Of a DNA stretch of 64,000 nt, positions 20,016-28,775 are shown piece by piece. The first letter of the stretch is position 1. Every line of letters begins with the position of its first letter. Location of the stretch: positions 868,001 through 932,000 of the forward strand of contig NZ_JAMXST010000001.1 in the NCBI RefSeq assembly GCF_024124905.1, given 5' to 3'. This DNA is from Cellulosimicrobium cellulans (GTDB lineage: Bacteria; Actinomycetota; Actinomycetes; Actinomycetales; Cellulomonadaceae). The translations under genes were made by a program, and so were the position numbers. The notes under the pieces are model-generated. The model did not search any database, was not told where the DNA came from, and saw nothing but the letters and a program-made list of their open reading frames with translations.

Positions 20016-21875
20016 TCAGCCCTCGGTGGCGGGCGCGTCGTCGGTCGGCTCGCCCGCGGGGACGTCCCCGCCCTCGACACCCTCCTCGCCGCCGTCGTCA
20101 CCCGCCGGCTCCTCGACCACCGGCACGCCCGACGGCGTCGGCCAGGCGATGCGCGGCCAGACCGTCGCGGACTCGTCGGTCCCGATCTGCACGAGCTGCC
20201 AGTCGACGATGCGGCGCCGCTCAGGGTCGAAGCGCAGCACCGTCATCTCGGCCGTGCCCTTGAGCGGGCCGATGCGGAGCTGGTCCTTGACCGCCCCCGC
20301 GGTGCTGCCGCTCACGTACCGGACGCCGCCGCCCGTCCGCTCCGGACCGGACCGGGTGTGCATGTGACCGGAGATCTGGTTCGGGACGCAGCCGGAGTCG
20401 AGCGCCTCGTTCCCCATGCGGGGCGTGTGGATGAGGAGGAGGTCGATGCCGTCGCCCTCCTCCTGCTCCGTGCACGCGACCTCGGTGAGACGCGCCGCGT
20501 ACTCCTCGGGCGTCTCCTCGCGCGGCGGCTGGCTGCCGAGGCCGAGGCGCGTCTCGAGCGGGTCGCGGTCGCCGAGGATGCGGATCCCCCCGACCTCGAC
20601 GACCTTCCCGTCCAGCACGGTCTGGCCGTTGGCACGCTCCTGCGCCGACGTCTCGACGCTGTCGTGGTTGCCGTCGGCGACGACCATGGTCGCGCCCTTC
20701 GGCACCGCCGACGCGAACGAGTCGACGCAGAACGACTCGACCGCCGTGCCGTTCATCGTCGTGTCGCCGGCGTTGAGCACGATCGTCGCGCCCGAGCGCT
20801 CGGCGGCGGTCCGGACGAGCGGCGTCATGCCCGTGTTGCAGTGGAGGTCGCTCACGACCAGGAGCGTCACGAGGTCCTCCTCGGCCGCCGGCTGCGGAGC
20901 CGGCTCGTCGGTCGCCTCGGCGTCGGCCGACCCCTCGGCGCCGGAGACCTCGCCGCCCGCGCCCTCGTCGCCGGCGCCCGACGGCGGGGTGGCGGACGCC
21001 CCGTCGTCGTCCCCCGTGGCGCGGGTCCCCTCGGGCGACGTCGCCTCGTCGGGGGACGACTCGTCGTCGGACGTCGCCGTGGCCGCGGGGCGCGGGGCGG
21101 TGAGGCGCTGGATGCGGTCGCGCCGGTCCCACGCCGCGACGAGGTTGGCGTCGGCGCGCGCGTAGAAGGCCTCGTTCTCGCGGTACAGGTCGATGAGCAT
21201 CGCGCCGTACGTGTCGACGACGCCCGCGAGCCGGCCGGTGATGCGCGCGCCCTCGAGCGGGGTCCCGTCGAACACGGCGGACGCGCGGTGGGACGGGCCG
21301 GTCGTCGTGCCCGGGTCGCTCGCGACGAGCGACGCCGCGACGAGGGACACGAGGACGACCCCTGCCGTGATCTCGTAGGTCCGCGGCGCGACGCGCTCGG
21401 TGAGCTCGCGGCGGCGCGGCGGGCCGAGCAGCAGGTAGAGCCCCGCACCGACGGCCGCGACGACGAGGATCGCGAAGCCCGTCCGGCGCAGCGCGTCGAC
21501 GACGAGGGCCCGCGCGACGGAGCCGATCGTCTCCTGCGGGCCGCCGAAGAAGCGGAGGTAGTCCTCGAGGTCCTGCGACAGACCCTCGAGCGTGTCGGCC
21601 TGCCCGACCGCGGTGAGGTCGGCAGGGATCTCCTCGACCGTGACGTCGGCGCCCAGGCCGAGCGGCAGCGGCGAGTCGATCTGGATGGTCCCGAGCGGGC
21701 CGAGGTCGACGGTGACGAGGCCGTTCGTCGTGACCTCGTACAGCGCCTCGTGCGGCCCGAGGCTGCGCTCGGCCGTCGCGGTCGTGACCCCCCACACGAC
21801 GCACGGCACGAGCGCGAGCAGGACGGCGAGGGTCCAGCGGACCCAGCGGGGCGGGGTGCGGTGCGGACGGCTCAT
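20016..21875 (-). CDS. Membrane-anchored metallophosphoesterase
   Basis: The 619-residue protein has an N-terminal membrane segment (LAVLLALVPCVVWGVTTA), an extracellular region, two more hydrophobic segments (about residues 165-190 and 205-225), an acidic Asp/Glu/Ser/Thr linker of about 75 residues, and a calcineurin-like phosphoesterase domain with VVSDLHCN, NAGDTT, DGNHD and SGHMHTR, all metal-site motifs. The end is another acidic Gly/Glu-rich tail. The ATG at 21875 follows GGGAGG. Similar architecture exists in actinobacteria as predicted phosphoesterases. The substrate and even the side of the membrane on which it acts are uncertain. Confidence 0.85.
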   Translation of the reverse strand: MSRPHRTPPRWVRWTLAVLLALVPCVVWGVTTATAERSLGPHEALYEVTTNGLVTVDLGPLGTIQIDSPLPLGLGADVTVEEIPADLTAVGQADTLEGLSQDLEDYLRFFGGPQETIGSVARALVVDALRRTGFAILVVAAVGAGLYLLLGPPRRRELTERVAPRTYEITAGVVLVSLVAASLVASDPGTTTGPSHRASAVFDGTPLEGARITGRLAGVVDTYGAMLIDLYRENEAFYARADANLVAAWDRRDRIQRLTAPRPAATATSDDESSPDEATSPEGTRATGDDDGASATPPSGAGDEGAGGEVSGAEGSADAEATDEPAPQPAAEEDLVTLLVVSDLHCNTGMTPLVRTAAERSGATIVLNAGDTTMNGTAVESFCVDSFASAVPKGATMVVADGNHDSVETSAQERANGQTVLDGKVVEVGGIRILGDRDPLETRLGLGSQPPREETPEEYAARLTEVACTEQEEGDGIDLLLIHTPRMGNEALDSGCVPNQISGHMHTRSGPERTGGGVRYVSGSTAGAVKDQLRIGPLKGTAEMTVLRFDPERRRIVDWQLVQIGTDESATVWPRIAWPTPSGVPVVEEPAGDDGGEEGVEGGDVPAGEPTDDAPATEG

Positions 21876-21972
21876 CACCGCCCAGCCTCCCGGATCGGGG
21901 CTCCCGCCGCCAACCGCGGGCGCCGCGCGCCCCGCCGCGGGGGCGCGGCGGGACGCGCGGGGCGGCGCGTCG

Positions 21973-23544
21973 TCAGGACTTCGCGCCGCGCAGCGTGACG
22001 AGCGCCACGCCCGCGGCGACGAGCATGAGCACCACGCCGATGAGCGACGTCGTGCCCACGCCGCTGCCGAACGCGGCGTGCGCGGAGTCGAGCAGCGCCT
22101 GCGCCTGCCCCGCGGGCAGGGTGGACGCGACCTGGGTCGCACCGCCGAGCGTCTCGGCCGCGGCGACGGCGTCGGCGGCGGGAACGCCCGCCGGGACGAC
22201 GACGTTCGCGTGGTACGACGCCGTGAGGATGCTCCCGAGCACGGCGGTGCCGAGCACGGCACCGACCTCGTACGCGGTCTCGGAGATCGCGGACGCCGCG
22301 CCCGCCTTGGCGGCGGGGACCGACGACACGATGAGGTCGTTGGACACGGTCTCCGCGGCGCCGACGCCGAGCGACAGCACGACGAACGCGACCACGAGCA
22401 GCGCGAGCGTGCTCTGCCCCGCGCCCGCGGCGACGATCGCGTACCCCGTCGCGGAGAAGAGCAGCGCGACGGCGACGACGTGCGCGGGGCGCACGCGGCG
22501 CACGACCCGCACGACGCCCAGGCCCGCCACGATCATGACGAGCAGGCCGGGCAGGAGCGCGACGCCCGCCTGCATGGGGGCGAGCCCGAGCACGAGCTGC
22601 ACGTCCTGCGAGACGAAGAACAGGAACCCGACGAGCGAGAACACGGACAGCAGGTTGACGAGCACGGCGCCGCTGAACGCGCCGTGGGTGAAGAGCCGCA
22701 CGTCGATCATCGGGTCGGGCCGGCGGAGCTGACGTCGCACGAACAGCGCCCCGGCGACCAGCCCGACGACGACGCTCCCCCCCGCGAGGGTGCTCACCCC
22801 GGACTTGGCGAGCATCTTGATGCCGTAGACGACGGGCGTCATGGTCGCCATGACGAGCACGATCGACAGCACGTCGACGCGCCCCGGTGCGGGGTCGCGC
22901 GACTCGGGCACGAAGAACGGCGCGAGCGCGAGCAGCAGCACGAGCACGGGGACGGCGAGGAGGAACACCGAGCCCCACCAGAAGTGCTCGAGCAGGAACC
23001 CGCCGACGATGGGCCCGAGGGCCGACCCGGCGGCGAACCCCGCCGCCCAGATCGCGATGGCGAGCCGACGCTCCTCGCGGTCGACGAAGACGTTGCGCAG
23101 GAGCGAGAGCGTCGACGGCATGAGCATCGCGCCGAAGAAGCCGAGCGCGGCGCGGGACGCGACGAGCGCGCCGGCCGTCGGCGCGTAGGCGGCGACGACC
23201 GACACGGCCGCGAACCCCACGGCCCCGACGAGGAGCAGCCGGCGGCGGCCGACGCGGTCGGCGAAGGAGCCCATCGGCACGAGCAGGCCGGCGAGCACGA
23301 GCGGGTAGATGTCGATGATCCACAGGAGCTGGGTCCCGCTGGGGCGCAGCGACTCGGAGATCTGCGGCAGCGCGAAGCTCAGCACGGTGTTGTCGATCGA
23401 CACGAGCAGCACCGGGAGCATCAGCACGGCGAGCGCGAACCAGCGGCCGGCGGCGCCGCGCGCGGGCCCGCGCGTCGCGGACGCGTGCTGGGCGGCCGGG
23501 GCGGCCGTCGGGGTCGTCGGGGTCGTCGTCACGGAGGTCGTCAC
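21973..23544 (-). CDS. MFS transporter, DHA2 (EmrB/QacA) family
   Basis: The 523-residue protein has about fourteen membrane segments. It reads LPVLLVSIDNTVLSFALPQIS in helix 1 (as LVSIDNTVLSFALPQI, the DHA2 motif) and SFADRVGRRRLLLVG in the A-loop. The GTG at 23544 with AAGGA nine bases upstream follows the strongest ribosome-binding site; the frame is open to 23649. It is divergent from a TetR gene with a palindromic site between them, the classic layout for drug-inducible efflux. Confidence 0.88.
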   Translation of the reverse strand: MTTSVTTTPTTPTAAPAAQHASATRGPARGAAGRWFALAVLMLPVLLVSIDNTVLSFALPQISESLRPSGTQLLWIIDIYPLVLAGLLVPMGSFADRVGRRRLLLVGAVGFAAVSVVAAYAPTAGALVASRAALGFFGAMLMPSTLSLLRNVFVDREERRLAIAIWAAGFAAGSALGPIVGGFLLEHFWWGSVFLLAVPVLVLLLALAPFFVPESRDPAPGRVDVLSIVLVMATMTPVVYGIKMLAKSGVSTLAGGSVVVGLVAGALFVRRQLRRPDPMIDVRLFTHGAFSGAVLVNLLSVFSLVGFLFFVSQDVQLVLGLAPMQAGVALLPGLLVMIVAGLGVVRVVRRVRPAHVVAVALLFSATGYAIVAAGAGQSTLALLVVAFVVLSLGVGAAETVSNDLIVSSVPAAKAGAASAISETAYEVGAVLGTAVLGSILTASYHANVVVPAGVPAADAVAAAETLGGATQVASTLPAGQAQALLDSAHAAFGSGVGTTSLIGVVLMLVAAGVALVTLRGAKS

Positions 23545-23606
23545 GGCGAGAGGTCCTTCCACGTTCTGCGGGCGGTCGGGGCAGCGCGGTGGCGCCGAAC
23601 TTCCAA

Positions 23607-23620
23607 ACCGTCCAGACGGT
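23607..23620. promoter_or_regulatory. TetR-type operator between MFS and tetR
   Basis: ACCGTCCAGACGGT is a dyad with arms ACCGTC and GACGGT (one central step off perfect) in a locally AT-rich stretch 63 bases upstream of the exporter start. The size and shape fit the TetR family; binding by the divergent tetR product is inferred. Confidence 0.6.
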
Positions 23621-23747
23621 ACAGTAACGATCTCGACGCTCGCCGTCATCCCGAGGACGGTGTGACGCTGCGCACCGCCGCCGTCCGAGCGAGCGCCGCT
23701 CCGTCCGGACGGCCGGTGCGCCGCGCCCTCCCACTACCCTCGGAACC

Positions 23748-24377
23748 ATGCCGCCGCCCCCCGCCGCCCGCGCCAAGGTCCTGCGCGCGTTCGCGTCCCT
23801 CCTCGTCGAGCAGGGTGAGCGCGCCGCCACGCTCGACGCCGTCGCCGAGCGCGCCGGGGTGTCCAAGGGCGGGCTGCTCTACCACTTCGGCTCCAAGGAC
23901 GCGCTCGCCGACGGTCTCACCGAGCACCTGCGCGAGCTCACCGCCGCCGACGTCGCGGCGATGCGCGCGGCGCCCGCCGGGGCCGTGGACTACCTCATCC
24001 GCACGTCGACGCTCGTCGACACCGAGTTCGAGCTCGTCTACCTCGCCGTCTCGCGCCTGGCGCAGGGGTCGTTCCCGCGCGCCCGCGCCGCGCTCGACGG
24101 CGCGCACGACGCCTGGACCCGTGCCGTCCTCGACGAGGTCGGCGACCCCGTCGTCGCGCGCGCGATCGTCCTGCTCAGCGACGGGCTCTACGCGCACGCC
24201 GCGCTGAGCAGCGACGTGCTCGGTCGTGTCACGGGCGGCACGGCCGCGACCGACGACGGCGACGGCGTCCCCGAGGAGGACCTCGCCTTCCGCGGGCCCC
24301 GGCCCGGCGACGACGTCGACGACCTCCTGCGGCTCATCGACGAGCTCGTCGCGCTGCGCCGCGCGTCGACCGCCTGA
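23748..24377 (+). CDS. TetR/AcrR family regulator
   Basis: The 209-residue protein has the TetR helix-turn-helix (TLDAVAERAGVSKGGLLYHFGSKDAL, with the core AERAGVSKGGLLYHF) at residues 25-55 and a larger C-terminal ligand domain ending with an Asp/Glu-rich segment. It probably represses the divergent DHA2 exporter and itself through the dyad at 23607-23620. It is followed by a long hairpin that separates it from the convergent secreted-protein gene. Confidence 0.9.
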   Translation: MPPPPAARAKVLRAFASLLVEQGERAATLDAVAERAGVSKGGLLYHFGSKDALADGLTEHLRELTAADVAAMRAAPAGAVDYLIRTSTLVDTEFELVYLAVSRLAQGSFPRARAALDGAHDAWTRAVLDEVGDPVVARAIVLLSDGLYAHAALSSDVLGRVTGGTAATDDGDGVPEEDLAFRGPRPGDDVDDLLRLIDELVALRRASTA

Positions 24378-24397
24378 GCCGGGACCGTCCCGCGACG

Positions 24398-24443
24398 CCG
24401 GAGGCCCGGTGGCACGCCTGTCGACGTGCCACCGGGCCTCCGG
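24398..24443. terminator. Bidirectional hairpin between convergent genes
   Basis: A perfect 19-bp stem (24398-24416 with 24425-24443) with an 8-base loop lies 21 bases after tetR and 22 before the end of the secreted-protein gene. It can terminate both. Confidence 0.8.
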
Positions 24444-24465
24444 ATCCCGGGGGTGCTGCCTGCCG

Positions 24466-25947
24466 CTACCCGCCGAACGAGAACGCCACGGAACGCTCCC
24501 GCGTGACCTGCTCACCGTCGACGTCGGCGGCGAACGAGACGTCCACCTGGCCCTCGACCGGCTCCGTCGTGCGCACGGCGAACGCCTGGTAGGCGCTCGC
24601 TCCCGCCTCGACGCGCGGGAAGTGCTTGCGCCCGAACGGCGTCACGACGCTCACGTCCGCGGTGCTGTCGCCCTCGTTGAGCACGCGCACGCTGAGGTAG
24701 AGCTTGCCCGCGAGCCAGCGGGGGCTCACGTCGACGGAGAAGTGCGGCCCGGGGTCGTCGGCGCACGGGTCGGCCGTCGGCGCGTCCTCCCAGACGGCCC
24801 CGTAGGACCGTGAGTACGACCACCCGTCGACCCACGCCGACGCGCCGAGCACCAGATCGATGTCGTCGAGCCTCCACGTCTCGTCGTAGGCCGGCGAGAC
24901 CGTACCGTCGCCGTGCGTGACGAATCCCGGCCAGGGCTCACGAGTGACCCACGGGTGGCCGAAGCCGGCGTCTCCGTACACGACGTCGTACCCGGTGTTC
25001 GGCCCCTCCCACGAGATGAGGAACGAGCTCTCGTCCACTCCCGCCGGGGGGTCGACGGCGATGTCGACGAACGGCTCGCCGGCCTCGCACACCGCCGTCA
25101 CCGAGACGACGTCGAGCGCGCACCGCGGCCGCACGAGGGAGTACCACTCGAGGAGCAGCCGCCCGTCCCCGAGCGCTCGCCACTCACCCGTCGTGCCGGC
25201 GCCGCCGGGGAACTCGTACCCGGCCGCCGCCGTCGCGACGATGCCGTCGTCGCCACGCGCGTACGACACCTGCGCGGTGTCGGGCGGGAGGTGCACGTCC
25301 TGCGGCGTCGCCGCGCAGTCCGTCAGGGCTGGGGGCGTCTCGGGCACGACGATCTCGCCGCCCGACCCGCAGGACGAGACGCCCGACTCGCTGCGGTCGA
25401 AGGCGTCGTCCTCCGCGTCGACGACGACCTGCCACGTCTGGCCCGACCACTGGTCGAGCCGGGTGCCGAACCAGTAGGAGCCGTACTCGTCGACGCGGCC
25501 CTCGGAGACGACCTCGGCGTCCACCACGACGGTGACCGCCGAGCCGGCCGGGAAGCCGCCGAGCGAGACGTTGAGGTTCCCGCAGTACGCGTCGGCGGAG
25601 AACCAGTCGCTGGGCGGCTCTCCGCACGGCGTCGTCGTACCGCTGTCCGAGAAGTCCTCGTCGACCTCACCGGGTGCGTCGACGACGACGCTCCAGTCGT
25701 GCGCGACCGAGCCGTCGACGTCGTACCAGAGCGTGTGGTAGCCGTCGAAGACGACGTCGTCGACGGTCTCACCGTCGACGGTCGCGACGAACGCCGTACC
25801 GTCCGGGTATCCGTCGAGCGTGACGTAGAGGGACGAGCAGCCGGCTTGGACGTCCGGGACGGCGGCGGCTGCGGGGGTTGCCGTGGCGACGGAGATGCCG
25901 CCGAGGGCCAGCACCGTCCCCACGGTGCTGGCAAGGAGCTTCTTCAC
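24466..25947 (-). CDS. Secreted protein with duplicated Cys-bounded domain, unknown function
   Basis: The 493-residue protein starts with a Sec signal peptide (MKKLLASTVGTVLALGG to ATPAAAA, cleavage likely after residue 31). Two similar segments of about 70 residues follow, each bounded by cysteines: the first from CSSLYVTLDGYPDGT, the second from CGNLNVSLGGFPAGS, both with a VVVDA-DEDF/DAFD-type strand and an acidic Ser/Thr linker ending SC or PC. A third, longer region has further Cys pairs, and a beta-rich end (about residues 400-493) reads like an immunoglobulin-type domain. No LPXTG or membrane anchor. The GTG at 25947 overlaps the upstream VOC gene. I do not recognise the family. Confidence 0.8.
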   Translation of the reverse strand: MKKLLASTVGTVLALGGISVATATPAAAAVPDVQAGCSSLYVTLDGYPDGTAFVATVDGETVDDVVFDGYHTLWYDVDGSVAHDWSVVVDAPGEVDEDFSDSGTTTPCGEPPSDWFSADAYCGNLNVSLGGFPAGSAVTVVVDAEVVSEGRVDEYGSYWFGTRLDQWSGQTWQVVVDAEDDAFDRSESGVSSCGSGGEIVVPETPPALTDCAATPQDVHLPPDTAQVSYARGDDGIVATAAAGYEFPGGAGTTGEWRALGDGRLLLEWYSLVRPRCALDVVSVTAVCEAGEPFVDIAVDPPAGVDESSFLISWEGPNTGYDVVYGDAGFGHPWVTREPWPGFVTHGDGTVSPAYDETWRLDDIDLVLGASAWVDGWSYSRSYGAVWEDAPTADPCADDPGPHFSVDVSPRWLAGKLYLSVRVLNEGDSTADVSVVTPFGRKHFPRVEAGASAYQAFAVRTTEPVEGQVDVSFAADVDGEQVTRERSVAFSFGG

Positions 25948-26534
25948 TCGGTGTCGTGGTCCTTCACGAGAGGACGGCGCGCGCCGTCGGCGGAGATGTC
26001 GAGCGCATTCAACCAGACCTGGGCACGACCTGGACATCCCCGACGAACCCCCTGTGCGCCGAGACCGGGGGCGGACGGAGGATCAGCCGTGTACGCCGCC
26101 CGCAGCGGGCCCAGGTCGAGCTTGGCCTGCGTCATCATCACGTCGACGACGCGCTGGACGCGGGCGGGGTCCGGGTCCTGCAGCATCGCGAGGAACTCGA
26201 CGGGGACCACCTGCCACGACAGCCCGAAGCGGTCCTTGAGCCAGCCGCACTGCGACTCCTGACCTCCGTCGGTGAGCGCCGCCCAGTACGCGTCGACCTC
26301 CTCCTGCGACTCGCACTCGACGACGAACGACACCGCCTCGGTGAACGGGAACTGCGGGCCGCCGTTGATGGCGGCGAACCGGTGCCCGGCGAGCTCGAAG
26401 TCGGCCGACACCGCCGTGCCGTCGGGCTGGCGGAACACGTCGCCGACCGTCGCGTCGGGGAACACGCTCGCGTAGAAGGTGATGGCCTCCTCGAGGTTGC
26501 CGTCGAACCACAGGCTCGGCACGATCGCGCGCAT
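25944..26534 (-). CDS. VOC (PhnB-like) family protein with C-terminal extension
   Basis: The 196-residue protein matches the PhnB/3-demethylubiquinone-like VOC proteins over its first 150 residues: SLWFDGNLEEAITFYASVFPD (core WFDGNLEEAITFYASVFP), then FVVECESQEEVDAYW and GWLKDRFGLSWQVVP. Such proteins usually end around the sequence LDLGPLRAAY; here the frame runs on about 46 residues of atypical sequence and stops in a GTGA overlap with the start of the secreted protein. The extension overlaps what should be a promoter region, so the ancestral stop may have been lost. Enzymatic activity is unknown. Confidence 0.82.
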   Translation of the reverse strand: MRAIVPSLWFDGNLEEAITFYASVFPDATVGDVFRQPDGTAVSADFELAGHRFAAINGGPQFPFTEAVSFVVECESQEEVDAYWAALTDGGQESQCGWLKDRFGLSWQVVPVEFLAMLQDPDPARVQRVVDVMMTQAKLDLGPLRAAYTADPPSAPGLGAQGVRRGCPGRAQVWLNALDISADGARRPLVKDHDTE

Positions 26535-26663
26535 CGTCGTCTCGCTTCGTCGGTCTCGCGGGTGGCCGGACGACCACCCACCGGTTCCGACGCGTCCCAG
26601 GGGCGCAACTCATCGCGCGCCCCAGGCCCCGCGTCGGGTCGGGCCGGGGCGGCGGGGACCGCC

Positions 26664-27674
26664 CTACGCGGACGCCTTCTTCCGCGTCGTCTTCGCCGTC
26701 GTCTTCTCCTTCGAGGACGACGAGCGGCCCGAGGTCTTCTTGGCCGCGGGCTTCGAGCCCTCGTCCTTCGCGCCGCCGCCCTTGGCCCGGGAACCGGAGG
26801 AGCCCTTGCCCGACGACGAGGCGGCCTTGCGGCCCGAGCCGCCCTTCGCCGTCGACCCGCCGGACGACCCCGACCCGCCGGCACGGCTGCTCTTCGAGGA
26901 CGCGACGGACTTGCGCAGCGCCTCCATGAGGTCGATCACCTCGGCGCCCTCGCCCTTCTCGGGCTGCTCGCCGAACGTCTCGGCGGTGTCGAGCGCGTCC
27001 CCCTGCTCGAGCTTGGCCTCGATGAGCTGGCGGAGCTGCACCTGGTAGTCGTCCTCGTACTCCTCGGGCGTGAAGTCCGCCTCGAAGCTCGCGACGAGCT
27101 GCGCGGACATGGCGAGCTCCTTGTCGGTCACCTTCGCCTCGTCGTCCAGCGAGGGGAACGCGGCCTCGCGCACCTCGTCGGCCCACAGCAGCGTCTGGAG
27201 CACGAGCACGTCGTCGCGCACGCGCATCGCAGCGAGCCGCGTGCGCTGACGCAGCGCGAACTTCACGATCGCCGTCCGGTCGGTCTCCTCGAGCGTGCGC
27301 CGCATGAGCACGTACGCCTTGTTGGACTTCGAGTCGGGCTCCAGGTAGTAGCTGCGGTCGAGCAGGAGCGGGTCGATCTGCTCGCTCGGCACGAACTCGA
27401 CGACCTCGATCTCGCGGCTGCGCTCGGCGGGCAGCGCCGCGAAGTCCTCGCCCGTGAGCACGACGGTGCGCTCCCCGTCGTCGTACGCCTTGTCGATGTG
27501 CTCGTAGGGCACGACCTCGCCGTCGATCTCGCACACGCGCCGGTAGCGGATGCGCCCGCCGTCCTTGTCGTGCACCTGGTGCAGCGGCACGTCGTGGTCC
27601 TCCGTCGCGGAGTACACCTTGACGGGGACGTTGACGAGACCGAACGTGATGGCGCCCTTCCAGATGGCCCTCAT
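26664..27674 (-). CDS. ku: Ku protein, non-homologous end joining
   Basis: The 336-residue Ku homodimer binds double-strand DNA ends and recruits LigD. It opens MRAIWKGAITFGLVNVPVKVYSAT (as MRAIWKGAITFGLVNVPVK), the bacterial Ku signature, followed by the bridge and pillar region (RTLEETDRTAIVKFALRQR). The last 75 residues are Lys/Ser/Gly-rich, as in many actinobacterial Ku proteins where this tail binds DNA. The ATG at 27674 is the only sensible start. The matching ligD is 5.2 kb away on the other strand. Confidence 0.95.
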   Translation of the reverse strand: MRAIWKGAITFGLVNVPVKVYSATEDHDVPLHQVHDKDGGRIRYRRVCEIDGEVVPYEHIDKAYDDGERTVVLTGEDFAALPAERSREIEVVEFVPSEQIDPLLLDRSYYLEPDSKSNKAYVLMRRTLEETDRTAIVKFALRQRTRLAAMRVRDDVLVLQTLLWADEVREAAFPSLDDEAKVTDKELAMSAQLVASFEADFTPEEYEDDYQVQLRQLIEAKLEQGDALDTAETFGEQPEKGEGAEVIDLMEALRKSVASSKSSRAGGSGSSGGSTAKGGSGRKAASSSGKGSSGSRAKGGGAKDEGSKPAAKKTSGRSSSSKEKTTAKTTRKKASA

Positions 27675-27797
27675 GCGTCCATGGTGGCGCCCTGCGCGCC
27701 CGCCCGCGAGGGGGCGGCGGCTCCGGGTCGCAGGCGAGCGACGCGCGACCCCGCCCGACGACGCCCGCGTGTGGGTGGCCCGCGGCACCATGGTCTC

Positions 27798-28100
27798 GTG
27801 GCGGGGACGAGGTTCGAGTTCGAGGCAGAGCTGTGGCGGTGGGAGGCGCGCACCGACAGCTGGGTGTTCGCCGCGCTGCCGGAGGACGTGAGCGACGAGA
27901 TCGCGGAGCTGCCCCTCCCGCCCGCGGGGTTCGGCTCGGTCAAGGTCGAGGTGACGCTCGGGGCGCAGCGCTGGTCGACGTCGGTGTTCCCCGACGCGGG
28001 GCGCAAGACGTTCGTCGTGCCCATCAAGGCCGCGGTGCGGCGCGCCGAGGGCGTCGACGTCGGCGACCGGGTGACGATCGGCGTCGAGACCCTGCTCTGA
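27798..28100 (+). CDS. DUF1905 domain protein
   Basis: The 100-residue protein matches the small DUF1905 family: FEFEAELWRWEARTDSWVFAALPED, then WSTSVFPDAGRKTFVVPIKAAVRR, which are the two characteristic halves (FEAELWRW and PIKAAVRRAEG). Some DUF1905 members are fused to bacteriocin-protection (OmdA) domains; this one stands alone. The start is GTG at 27798 with no clear ribosome-binding site. It diverges from ku (123 bases) and converges on the response regulator gene with a 6-base gap. Confidence 0.82.
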   Translation: MAGTRFEFEAELWRWEARTDSWVFAALPEDVSDEIAELPLPPAGFGSVKVEVTLGAQRWSTSVFPDAGRKTFVVPIKAAVRRAEGVDVGDRVTIGVETLL

Positions 28101-28106
28101 CGGGCG

Positions 28107-28775
28107 TCAGCCGAGCAGGCCGACGTGCAGCGCGCGCAGGACGGCGCGCGTGCGGTCGCGCGTCCCCAGCTTGAGCAGCACGGTCGACACGTGGTTCTTC
28201 ACGGTCCCCTCGGCGAGGAAGAGCGCGTGCGCGATCTCGCGGTTGGAGAACCCCGCCGCGACGAGACGGAGCACCTCGAGCTCACGGTCGGTCAGCTCCT
28301 GCACCGGGCCGGTGCCGTCGTCCAGGTCGTCGGCGGGGACGGTCCCGGCTCGCACCGCCCGGAGGAGACGGTCGGTGATCGACGGCTGCACGAGGGTGCC
28401 GCCGGTGGCGAGCGTGCGGACGGCGCCCGTGAGCTGCTCGAGCGTCACGTCCTTGAGGAGGTAGCCGCGGGCTCCCGCCCGCAGGGCGCGGAGCACGAGC
28501 GCGTCGTCGTCGAACGTCGTGAGCACGAGGACGGGCACGTCGTGCCCGCTCTCGGCCATCGCCTCGAGAGCCCAGATGCCGTCGTGGCGCGGCATGCGCA
28601 GGTCGAGCAGGACGACGTCGGGCTCGTGCTCGCGCACGGCCGCGAGCGCCGTCATCCCGTCCTCCGCCTCCGCGACGACGGTGATGTCCGGCGCGAGCTC
28701 GAGGAGGCTGCGGATCCCCTGCCGCACGAGGGTCTGGTCGTCGACGAGCAGGACGCGCACCGCGGGGTCGCTCAT
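28107..28775 (-). CDS. NarL/FixJ-type response regulator
   Basis: The 222-residue protein has a receiver domain with the acidic pair D12/D13 and phospho-acceptor D58 (VVLLDLRMP), a lysine in LLKD, and a C-terminal LuxR-type helix-turn-helix (ELTDRELEVLRLVAAG, then FSNREIAHALFLAEGTVKNH). It overlaps the histidine kinase stop by four bases (ATGA) and is certainly its partner. Targets are unknown; the divergent ABC exporter operon upstream is the most likely one, as is usual for this arrangement. Confidence 0.93.
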   Translation of the reverse strand: MSDPAVRVLLVDDQTLVRQGIRSLLELAPDITVVAEAEDGMTALAAVREHEPDVVLLDLRMPRHDGIWALEAMAESGHDVPVLVLTTFDDDALVLRALRAGARGYLLKDVTLEQLTGAVRTLATGGTLVQPSITDRLLRAVRAGTVPADDLDDGTGPVQELTDRELEVLRLVAAGFSNREIAHALFLAEGTVKNHVSTVLLKLGTRDRTRAVLRALHVGLLG

